This document shows, one piece after another, positions 25,219 to 31,769 of a stretch of 64,000 nucleotides of DNA. Origin of the DNA: Actinoallomurus sp050942425. Its GTDB lineage: Bacteria; Actinomycetota; Actinomycetes; Streptosporangiales; Streptosporangiaceae. The stretch is from positions 2,046,001-2,110,000 of the forward strand of contig NZ_CP192063.1 in the NCBI RefSeq assembly GCF_050942425.1, in the 5' to 3' direction. A model generated the notes under the pieces. That model saw only the letters and a list, made by a program, of their open reading frames with translations. It had not been told where the DNA came from and did no database searches. The position numbers were made by a program, and so were the translations under genes. Numbering within the stretch: position 1 is the first letter of the stretch; each line of letters begins with the position of its first letter.

Positions 25219-25448
25219 GGCGGCGATCGCCCTCTTCCGCGGCTCGCAGGTGGATCAGTAACCGTGACAAGGCTACCGGGCCGACGGCCGAAGCGGGGCA
25301 AAGCCTGGGACGGGCAGGGCGGTCTTCGGAGATCTCCGTCAAAACCGACGGCATATTTCGGCAGAATCAGGGTAAGACACGCCCTTTTGGGCACCCGTGA
25401 TGTGATGCCCGTCTCATTCTCGAGGCGGCACCGACGTCGAGCGTCGGC

Positions 25449-26489
25449 TCACGGGTCGGTGACGCGCGCCGCGAAGTAAACGGCCCCGCTGCCGGGATGG
25501 CGGACGAACACCAGGAACGGCCGGTCGACGCGGAACTCCACGGGACGCCCGGCGGTGACGGCCGACAGGGTCACCACCACGGCCGTCGCGGCCGCGCCCT
25601 CGAACCCGCTCTCGTCCACGTCCAGCACGGCCTTGTGCTCGATCCGGTCGAGGCGGACCGGTTCGGCGGTCATGCCGGACAGATCCGCGTCACCGGTGAA
25701 GGCGGTGCCGGCGCCCAGCGCGGCGAGGGTGTCACCCAGGCTCGCCCGGCTCTCCACCCGGAAACGCGGCAGGGACAGCGCCACACTCACGTACCGCGCG
25801 GACTCGCGCAGCCTCCGCAGGAGGTCCAGCCCGGGCGGCGCGGCCTCGGGGCCCGGCCCGAGCAGCACGTCGACCGCCACCTCGTCGCCGGCCGGCAGCG
25901 TCGCCATCCGCCAGCCGTCGGCCTCGGCGTACGCCATCCGCCCCGTCCGCCGCATCATCGGCACCTCGCGCCGTCCCAGCGCGCCGTGGAACGGCCCCGG
26001 CCGGGTGTCCCGCTCGGCGAACTCGTGCCGCCAGGCGGCCTTCAGATAGAGGGCGTTGGCGATGACGGCGGCGGTGCGCCGGTCGACGGTGCCGGGCTGG
26101 AGCAGATCCCGGATCAGGTCCCGTGTGACCTTCTCCACCTCCGCGTTGATCGCCCGGCGTGCGCCCTCCGGATCGGCGGCGAAGTCGGCGACCCGTATCG
26201 CGGCCCCGGGAAGGTCCGCGATCGCCCGCTGGTAGGAGTCCTCGACGGCGAGCCCCTCGCGGGCCCAGAGGATGTCGGCCACCGCGATCTCGGCGTCGTC
26301 CAGTACGGCGGCCTCGGCGAGACGGAGCCGCTCCGGCGGTGCGCCGAGCACCCGTGTCAGTTCCTCCCGGGTCGTGCCGCGCGCGCCCGCGGCGACCATC
26401 GCGAGGGCCGACGCCACCGAGTACGGCGACCAGACGAGGTTCCCCTCCGGGGGCAGGCGGCGGTGCAGATTCAGCGTGAAGTCGTCCAT
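25449..26489 (-). CDS. Serpin-family protease inhibitor
   Basis: This 346-residue bacterial serpin is complete in the core fold: 'NLVWSPYSVASALAMVAAGARGTT' (helix B), 'VIANALYLKAAW' (strand 3A/shutter), 'VSVALSLPRFRVES', the hinge 'DESGFEGAAATAV' and 'VDRPFLVFVRHPGSG' near the end. The small-residue hinge predicts an inhibitory loop. By counting back from the 'RPF' anchor, P1 is a Thr or Ala around 'SAVTAG', which would favour elastase- or subtilisin-like targets (inference). There is no signal peptide, so it is probably cytosolic. The start ATG has GGAG six bases upstream. Serpins are uncommon in bacteria. Confidence 0.9.
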   Translation of the reverse strand: MDDFTLNLHRRLPPEGNLVWSPYSVASALAMVAAGARGTTREELTRVLGAPPERLRLAEAAVLDDAEIAVADILWAREGLAVEDSYQRAIADLPGAAIRVADFAADPEGARRAINAEVEKVTRDLIRDLLQPGTVDRRTAAVIANALYLKAAWRHEFAERDTRPGPFHGALGRREVPMMRRTGRMAYAEADGWRMATLPAGDEVAVDVLLGPGPEAAPPGLDLLRRLRESARYVSVALSLPRFRVESRASLGDTLAALGAGTAFTGDADLSGMTAEPVRLDRIEHKAVLDVDESGFEGAAATAVVVTLSAVTAGRPVEFRVDRPFLVFVRHPGSGAVYFAARVTDP

Positions 26490-26610
26490 GCGTGGCTCCT
26501 TCCCGTATCCAAAGTAATGACCGGTCTCAGACCAGAGGACGATTCACGCAGTGAGCAGGGCTCATACGATGACTGACATGACGACGCCGGAAACGGGATG
26601 TTGATGCCCT

Positions 26611-27279
26611 GTGGGCCACATCACGCACGCTCTGCTCAACCTGCACGGTCCCGTCATCTACGGTGTCGTCGCGGCGCTGGTCTTCGCCGAAGCGGCGCTG
26701 TTCTTCGGCTTCGTGTTCCCCGGGGAGACCGCCATCGTCGTGGCGGGCGTGCTGGCCAGCCAGCACCGGGTCTCCCTCCCCGTCCTCATGGTGGTCATCG
26801 TGCTCTCGGCGGTCATCGGCGACTCGGTCGGCTATGAGATCGGCCGTCGCTACGGCGACCGGCTGCTGGGCATGAAGGTGCTCCACAAGCACCGGCCGAA
26901 GGTCGACAAGGCGCACGGGCTGTTGCGCCGGCGCGGCGCGGTCGCCGTCTTCCTCGGCCGCTTCACCGCCCTGCTCCGGGCGCTGATGCCCGCCCTCGCC
27001 GGCAGCGCCAAGATGCCCTACGGAAGGTTCCTGGCGTTCAACGCGCTGGGCGGGATCGCGTGGGGGGTCGGCTACACGACCGGCGGCTTCCTCGCCGGCG
27101 CCGCGTTCGAACAGGCGGCGCAGTGGGCGGGGCGGGTCCTGGCCATCGCGGTGGCGGCCATCGCCGTCGCGGCGTTCATCGTCTGGTCGGTGCGCCGCAA
27201 GCGCCGGGAGAACGCCGTCGCGGCAGAGGAGAACGCGACGGCCGACGAGCCCAAGCCGGTCCCCGACCTCGGCCCCTGA
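26611..27279 (+). CDS. DedA-family membrane protein
   Basis: This 222-residue SNARE-associated/DedA protein belongs to a family implicated in undecaprenyl-phosphate or phospholipid flipping. It has 'FFGFVFPGETAIVVAGVLA' (Glu of the membrane re-entrant loop), 'VIGDSVGYEIGRRYG', 'FLGRFTALLRALMPALAGSAKMPYGRFLAFNALGGIAWG' with the essential arginines, and a final helix before a charged tail. The start is GTG. It is divergent from the serpin gene, with 121 bases between. Confidence 0.9.
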   Translation: MGHITHALLNLHGPVIYGVVAALVFAEAALFFGFVFPGETAIVVAGVLASQHRVSLPVLMVVIVLSAVIGDSVGYEIGRRYGDRLLGMKVLHKHRPKVDKAHGLLRRRGAVAVFLGRFTALLRALMPALAGSAKMPYGRFLAFNALGGIAWGVGYTTGGFLAGAAFEQAAQWAGRVLAIAVAAIAVAAFIVWSVRRKRRENAVAAEENATADEPKPVPDLGP

Positions 27280-27438
27280 CGGGCGCCGCCGGACGACGTG
27301 GGCAAGTACAGCACCTACGCCGGCCCGATCAAGGTGAAGGCCCCGCACGACCGCATCGACTGGGGCGGCGCGTCCGACCCGGGCTGGAACGTCTGGGTCT
27401 CCGGCTACTCGCACTGCGACCGACCCGGCACCGCTCAA

Positions 27439-27477
27439 CGGCCCGCGATCCGGTCACGGATCGCGGGCCGTCGCTTT
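27439..27477 (+). terminator. Intrinsic terminator; end of the 27280-27438 spacer
   Basis: CGGCCCGCGATCCG (27439-27452) pairs perfectly with CGGATCGCGGGCCG (27457-27470), followed by TCGCTTT. The 159 bases between dedA and this stem read without stops in one frame (GKYSTYAGPIKVKAPHD...). That frame runs through the stem and into the next gene, so I do not call it a gene. Confidence 0.85.
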
Positions 27478-27584
27478 ACCCGGCCGGGCGGTCCCCGGCC
27501 GAGCGCGATTCGGTCGAGTGATGGAGACTGTCCGCAAGGCGGACCCAGGGTCCAGGAGATCAGGTCGCGAGGAGGGTACGGAGA

Positions 27585-28484
27585 ATGGCGGAACTGCGGT
27601 TTGACGGACGGGTGGCCATCGTCACCGGCGCGGGCCACGGCCTCGGGCGGCAGCACGCGCTCGAGCTCGCCGCGCGCGGCGCGAAGGTCGTCGTGAACGA
27701 CCTCGGCGGCGCGCTCGACGGCACCGGCGCCTCCACGGGCCCGGCCGCCGACGTGGTCGCCGAGATCAAGAAGAACGGCGGCGAGGCCGTCGCCAGCCCC
27801 GACAACGTGGCCACCGCGGAGGGCGCGGAGGCGATCGTACGGGCCGCCCTCGACGCGTTCGGCCGCGTGGACATCGTCGTCAACAACGCCGGCATCCTGC
27901 GGGACAAGTCGTTCAAGAACATGTCTCCGGAGGAGTTCGACCAGGTCATCGCCGTGCACCTGCGCGGGTCGTTCCTCGTCACGCACGCCGCCTGGCCGCA
28001 CCTGCGCGAGCAGGCGTACGGCCGGGTGGTCATGACGTCGTCGCCGGCGGGCCTGTTCGGCAACTTCGGGCAGGCGAACTACTCGGCGGCGAAGATGGGC
28101 CTCGTCGGCCTGACCAAGACGCTCGCGGCCGAGGGCGCCAAGTACGGCATCAAGGTCAACGCGATCGCCCCGATCGCGTGGACCCGGATGACGGAGGACC
28201 TGTTCCCCGCCGAGTTCCAGGACCGGCTCAGTGTCGAACACGTCACGCCGGTCGTCGTCTGGCTGGCCCACGAGAGCAACGATGGCAGCGGCGAGACCTA
28301 CTCGGTCGGCGGCGGGCGCGTGTCCCGGGTCTTCGTCGCCGAGGGCCCCGGCTTCACCAAGAAGGACGGGCTGAGCGTCGAGGACGTCCGCGACAACTGG
28401 CAGCAGATCAACGAGACCGAGCCGTACCTGCTCCCCAAGAACATCGGCGAGCAGACGACGGCGCTCTTCCAGGCGCTGCAGTAG
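27585..28484 (+). CDS. Short-chain dehydrogenase (3-hydroxyacyl-CoA dehydrogenase-like)
   Basis: This 299-residue SDR resembles the dehydrogenase part of peroxisomal multifunctional enzyme type 2. It has the NAD motif 'VTGAGHGLGRQHALELA', 'VVNNAGILRDKSF', and catalytic Ser...Tyr...Lys in 'MTSSPAGLFGNFGQANYSAAKMGLVGL'. The C-terminal extension (about residues 235-299) is typical of that subgroup, which acts on hydroxyacyl-CoAs in beta-oxidation. The ATG follows a GGAGGG/ACGGAG ribosome site. No KstR-type site precedes it, unlike the SDR at 60 kb. Confidence 0.88.
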   Translation: MAELRFDGRVAIVTGAGHGLGRQHALELAARGAKVVVNDLGGALDGTGASTGPAADVVAEIKKNGGEAVASPDNVATAEGAEAIVRAALDAFGRVDIVVNNAGILRDKSFKNMSPEEFDQVIAVHLRGSFLVTHAAWPHLREQAYGRVVMTSSPAGLFGNFGQANYSAAKMGLVGLTKTLAAEGAKYGIKVNAIAPIAWTRMTEDLFPAEFQDRLSVEHVTPVVVWLAHESNDGSGETYSVGGGRVSRVFVAEGPGFTKKDGLSVEDVRDNWQQINETEPYLLPKNIGEQTTALFQALQ

Positions 28485-28624
28485 GGCGTCGCGCGGCCGG
28501 ACGGAAATCCAGCGGACACGCCCTGGGGCCGCCCGCGCGCTCGGCGAGCGCTCCGGGCCGTCCGCGACATCCGCGGCCTGGCAGTCTCCGCGTCGCCCGC
28601 GGGCTCGGCGAGCGTTCCGCGCCC

Positions 28625-28696
28625 GGCCCGCGGCAGCCGCGGGCCGGTGGGTTAAGCCCGGCCGTCCCGGGTCGCCCGCGGTCGCGGGCGACCCGG
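28625..28696. terminator. Two GC-rich hairpins between convergent genes
   Basis: GGCCCGCGGC/GCCGCGGGCC (28625-28645, one-base loop) and CCGGGTCGCCCGCG/CGCGGGCGACCCGG (28667-28696) are both perfect. They lie between the 3' ends of the SDR (+) and cupin (-) genes. Confidence 0.7.
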
Positions 28697-28707
28697 TCGC
28701 GGCCGGG

Positions 28708-29379
28708 TCACACCCGGAAGTCGGCGAAGTCGAAGCCGGGGGAGACGACGCAGCTGACCAGGACCTCCCGGTCCGACGCGGGCCGGGCGGCCTGCCAGAC
28801 GCCGGCCGGCACGAGCGCCTGCGGACGCTGGCCGTCCTCGACCTCCGGCCCCAGGATGATCGTCTCGGTCTGCCGGCCGGGGGTGTCGGCGTCCCCGCCC
28901 AGCGTCAGCTCCAGGGGGCCGCCGCGATGCCACAGCCACACCTCGTCCGAGCGGACCGCGTGCCACATCGACTCCTCGCCCGGCCCGAGCAGGAAGTAGA
29001 TCCCGGTGGCGGTCGCCCGCTCACCGCCGTGCGCCGCCACCCGTACGGACGTCCGCCACGTCTCGCGGAACCAGCCGCCCTCCGGGTGCGGCATCAGGTC
29101 GAGCGCCTCGGCGATCGCGGGCCTGGTGTGGAAGCCGGTGACCCGCCCGCTCGGCTCGCGGCGGGCGTACCGGATCTCCGTGACGGTCGATCGGTTGACG
29201 GCGCCGGGCAGCGTCAGCGGCGGGTGGTCGAACACCAGCGCGATGACCTGCTGGTCGCCGCCGAAGGCGTCGGTCGCCAGGGCGGCGGCGTCCTCCTCCG
29301 GCGCGTACGCGGCGGTCTCGCTGCGGAACGGCTCGTCCGGCCGGGCGCGCCAGGCGTCGAGAGTCGTGAGTAGGAGCAC
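28708..29379 (-). CDS. Cupin domain protein (DUF985)
   Basis: This is a 223-residue protein. The C-terminal two thirds (about 85-223) is a DUF985-type cupin: 'LMPHPEGGWFRETWR', 'TATGIYFLLGPGEESMWHAVRSDEVWLWHRGGPLEL' and 'ALVPAGVWQAARP'. The N-terminal 80 residues ('LLLTTLDAWRARPDEPF...VIALVFDHPPL') are not part of that domain and faintly recall DUF952; this is weak. The metal ligand His/Glu pattern is partly present. Substrate unknown. The gene is single, with its 5' end next to a 25-bp repeat array. Confidence 0.8.
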   Translation of the reverse strand: MLLLTTLDAWRARPDEPFRSETAAYAPEEDAAALATDAFGGDQQVIALVFDHPPLTLPGAVNRSTVTEIRYARREPSGRVTGFHTRPAIAEALDLMPHPEGGWFRETWRTSVRVAAHGGERATATGIYFLLGPGEESMWHAVRSDEVWLWHRGGPLELTLGGDADTPGRQTETIILGPEVEDGQRPQALVPAGVWQAARPASDREVLVSCVVSPGFDFADFRV

Positions 29380-29430
29380 GATTCCACCGTAGTGCGCGGA
29401 GTGATCTCACCGGCGGATCCCGGGCCGTCC

Positions 29431-29515
29431 GCGCACCGGGAGTCGTCCGCCGCACGCGCACCGGGAGTCGTCCGCCGGGCGTGCGCCGGAGGTCGTTCGC
29501 GAGACGTGCGTCTGA
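29431..29515. repeat. About 25-bp tandem repeats
   Basis: GCGCACCGGGAGTCGTCCGC occurs at 29431 and 29456 (period 25). Decayed copies follow near 29483 and 29505. It lies between the divergent cupin and DUF1707 genes. No function evident. Confidence 0.75.
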
Positions 29516-29560
29516 AGGTCGTACTCCGTACCCCCTCGGAGTTAGAGAGAAGATAAGTTA

Positions 29561-29574
29561 CGATACATCTCGAC
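29561..29574 (-). promoter_or_regulatory. Putative PadR site upstream of the DUF1707 gene
   Basis: On the minus strand this reads GTCGAGATGTATCG, matching GTCAAGATGTATCG before the DUF4097-padR operon in 13 of 14 bases. It lies 15 bases before the DUF1707 ATG, overlapping the probable promoter. Confidence 0.5.
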
Positions 29575-29589
29575 TTGAAGGGGGTATCG

Positions 29590-30177
29590 ATGGAGCCGTA
29601 CGACGGGGCGACGCCGGACCGGCCGAGCATGCGCGCCTCCGACCAGGAGCGCGACGAGACGGTCCAGCGGCTGCAGGTGGCCTTCGCCGAGGGACGCCTC
29701 ACCGACGGGGAGTTCGACGAGCGCATGCGCGGGGCCCTGGCCGCCCGGACCCACGCCGACCTCGCCACGCTGCTCACCGACCTGCCGGCGGCGACCGCTC
29801 CCGTGGTGCCGCGGTCCTCGGCTCCGGTGGCCGGTCCCAAGCCCGGCCGCTACGCGGTCGCCTACAAGAACGGCGTGCGTCACGCCGGGCGCTGGCGGGT
29901 GCCCGGGAAGTTCCGGGCCCTCGTCTACAAGGGCAGCGGGGTGCTCGACCTGCGGGCGGCGGAGCTGACCGAGCCGGTCACCACCATCCTCGCCGTCGCC
30001 TACAAGTCGGACATCCAGGTCATCGTGCCGCCCGGCATCCGCGTCGAGGTGAACGGTTTCGGCGTCACCCGCGACGAGGACTGGGTGGGTGACCTGGCGG
30101 CCGACGCCCCGATCGTGCACATTCGGGCGTTCGCCTATAAAGGCCTGGTCGAGACCCGCACCATGCCCAAACGCTGA
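29590..30177 (+). CDS. DUF1707 domain protein
   Basis: This 195-residue protein has an N-terminal DUF1707 motif (about residues 15-65: 'MRASDQERDETVQRLQVAFAEGRLTDGEFDERM' pattern, 'ARTHADLATLLTDLP'). A C-terminal beta-rich domain (about 95-195) resembles the cell-wall-active-antibiotics-response/DUF2154 type. There are no membrane helices. The ATG at 29590 is preceded by GAAGGGGG. The PadR-like motif directly upstream suggests co-control with DUF4097-padR. Function unknown. Confidence 0.83.
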   Translation: MEPYDGATPDRPSMRASDQERDETVQRLQVAFAEGRLTDGEFDERMRGALAARTHADLATLLTDLPAATAPVVPRSSAPVAGPKPGRYAVAYKNGVRHAGRWRVPGKFRALVYKGSGVLDLRAAELTEPVTTILAVAYKSDIQVIVPPGIRVEVNGFGVTRDEDWVGDLAADAPIVHIRAFAYKGLVETRTMPKR

Positions 30178-30354
30178 GGTCTTCCCTCCCTAGCACTGAC
30201 CTGCGCTCCCAGGCGCTGATCTCCGCGTTCCGGAGGAAGTGACAACTCCCACACAACCCGAACGAACCTCTGCGACCGGAAAGGCATCGTAAAGATTGCC
30301 CGCATGAGGTAAAACAGGTTGGCTGTGCCATCTGTCAATGTTTGGGAGACCTGT

Positions 30355-31095
30355 ATGCGAAAAAGCCTGGGGAAGGCCGCCGCCATAGGGACGTTGTCGG
30401 CAATGGCCCTCGTCCCGGCTGTGGCCACCCCCGCGACGGCGTACGCCGTCGCCGCCACATCCCCCGTCTCGGCGCAGGCCAACCCGACGCTTCACTTCGG
30501 CGACAAGGGCCCTGCGGTCACGCGTCTGCAGCAGCGACTGGCCGCCCTCCACTACGACCCGGGAACGGTCGACGGCCAGTACGGCAGTCAGACCCGCTTC
30601 GCGGTCTGGGCGTTCCAGAAGGTCCAGGGAATGCACCCGACGCAGGCCGCGCCGGTCGGCACGAAGACCTGGGCCGCGCTGGCCAAGCCGCGGACTCCGA
30701 AATCCATCGTCAAGGGGGGCGCGAGCAACCGCGCCGAGGTCGACCTCACGCACCAGCTGCTCTTCATCTACAAGGGCGGCAGGCTGACCCTCATCAGCCA
30801 CATCTCGAGTGGCCGGGCGTACTACTACTACAAGGGCCAGAAGGTCAACGGGCGGACGCCGACCGGTAACTACAGCGTCTACCGGAAGGCCAAGGGCTGG
30901 GAGACCGGTCCGCTCGGCAAGCTGTACAAGGGCAATTACTTCCACGGCGGCTACGCCATCCACGGTGAGCCGGACGTGCCGCTGTACCCGGCCTCGCACG
31001 GTTGCGTGCGGACGCCGATGCACACCGCGGACATCGTCGCCAACCTGCTGCCGATCGGCACCAGGGTCTACCTCCGGGGCCACGCGCCGTCCTGA
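30355..31095 (+). CDS. Secreted L,D-transpeptidase with peptidoglycan-binding domain
   Basis: This 246-residue exported enzyme has a Sec signal (about 1-30, cleavage near 'ATPATAYA'), a peptidoglycan-binding PG_binding_1 domain (about 45-110, 'GDKGPAVTRLQQRLAALHYDPGTVDGQYG') and a YkuD catalytic domain (about 125-245). The catalytic cysteine is in 'SHGCVRTPM' and the partner His in 'GGYAIHGEP'. It forms 3-3 crosslinks in peptidoglycan outside the membrane. The ATG at 30355 has GGGAGACCT upstream. A 15-bp terminator stem follows. Confidence 0.93.
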   Translation: MRKSLGKAAAIGTLSAMALVPAVATPATAYAVAATSPVSAQANPTLHFGDKGPAVTRLQQRLAALHYDPGTVDGQYGSQTRFAVWAFQKVQGMHPTQAAPVGTKTWAALAKPRTPKSIVKGGASNRAEVDLTHQLLFIYKGGRLTLISHISSGRAYYYYKGQKVNGRTPTGNYSVYRKAKGWETGPLGKLYKGNYFHGGYAIHGEPDVPLYPASHGCVRTPMHTADIVANLLPIGTRVYLRGHAPS

Positions 31096-31104
31096 CCTCG
31101 ATGA

Positions 31105-31138
31105 AACGGAGCCGTACGCGAATGCGTACGGCTCCGTT
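31105..31138. terminator. Bidirectional terminator
   Basis: AACGGAGCCGTACGC (31105-31119) and GCGTACGGCTCCGTT (31124-31138) form a perfect 15-bp stem with a GAAT loop. It lies between converging genes. Confidence 0.88.
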
Positions 31139-31160
31139 CGCCGTTCCCGGGGCTTTTTCC

Positions 31161-31547
31161 TCAGCAGTCGACGAGCTCGGGACGCTGGTTGAGGATCTGG
31201 GCGCGCGGCGTGACGAACTCCCGGTAGGCCTCGTCGGCGCCCGGCCGGAACACCGCGACGCGGTGGCAGTTCTGGAACGCCAGGCGCACCCCGAAGTGCC
31301 GCTCCAGCGCTCCGCGCATCGCGTCACTGGCCAGCATGCGCAGCAGCTGACCGCGGGCGGTCTCGTCGGGCGGCGGTACCTCATTGGCCGCGAAGTCGGC
31401 GCCGTCCGTCCGGAGCTCATCGATCAGCCCGGCGACGACCTGCCAGGCGTACGGCAGGGACGTGCGGACGCAGTCGACGAAGGCCGCGTCGTCGACGTCG
31501 TCCCGGTGGGCGCGCTCGATCAGCTCGGGGGATACGGTCAGGGACAT
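31161..31547 (-). CDS. SCO5389 family protein
   Basis: This 128-residue protein closely follows the Streptomyces SCO5389 family from start to end ('FVDCVRTSLPYAWQ', 'PPPDETARGQLLRMLASDAMRGALERHFGVRLAFQNCHRVAVF', final 'ILNQRPELVDC'). There is no signal peptide. The ATG has GGAGG seven bases upstream. The family is conserved in sporulating actinomycetes and its function is unknown. Confidence 0.88.
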   Translation of the reverse strand: MSLTVSPELIERAHRDDVDDAAFVDCVRTSLPYAWQVVAGLIDELRTDGADFAANEVPPPDETARGQLLRMLASDAMRGALERHFGVRLAFQNCHRVAVFRPGADEAYREFVTPRAQILNQRPELVDC

Positions 31548-31769
31548 GTCACCACCTCCGACGGGACGGTAGGCAGGCCGTGCCGGAGGCGTCTATTGGC
31601 CCAATGGTGAGGACCGTCTCCGCACCGCTATCGACGGATGGGAATGGGCCGGTCACAGGCCGTTTCCGCGGTGAGATTCCATCCGGGATGCTCCGCTCCC
31701 GCGCCCCGTTACGGCCCGAATAGCGGTTTGATAGGTCCTGCACGAACGGTCTTTTGACAAGAGGTGAGC

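Noticed and set aside
27298..27696. Open frame beginning GKYSTYAGPIKVKAPHD
   Set aside because: It runs through a perfect terminator stem and then out of frame into the SDR gene; no homologue recognised. Could be a gene remnant.
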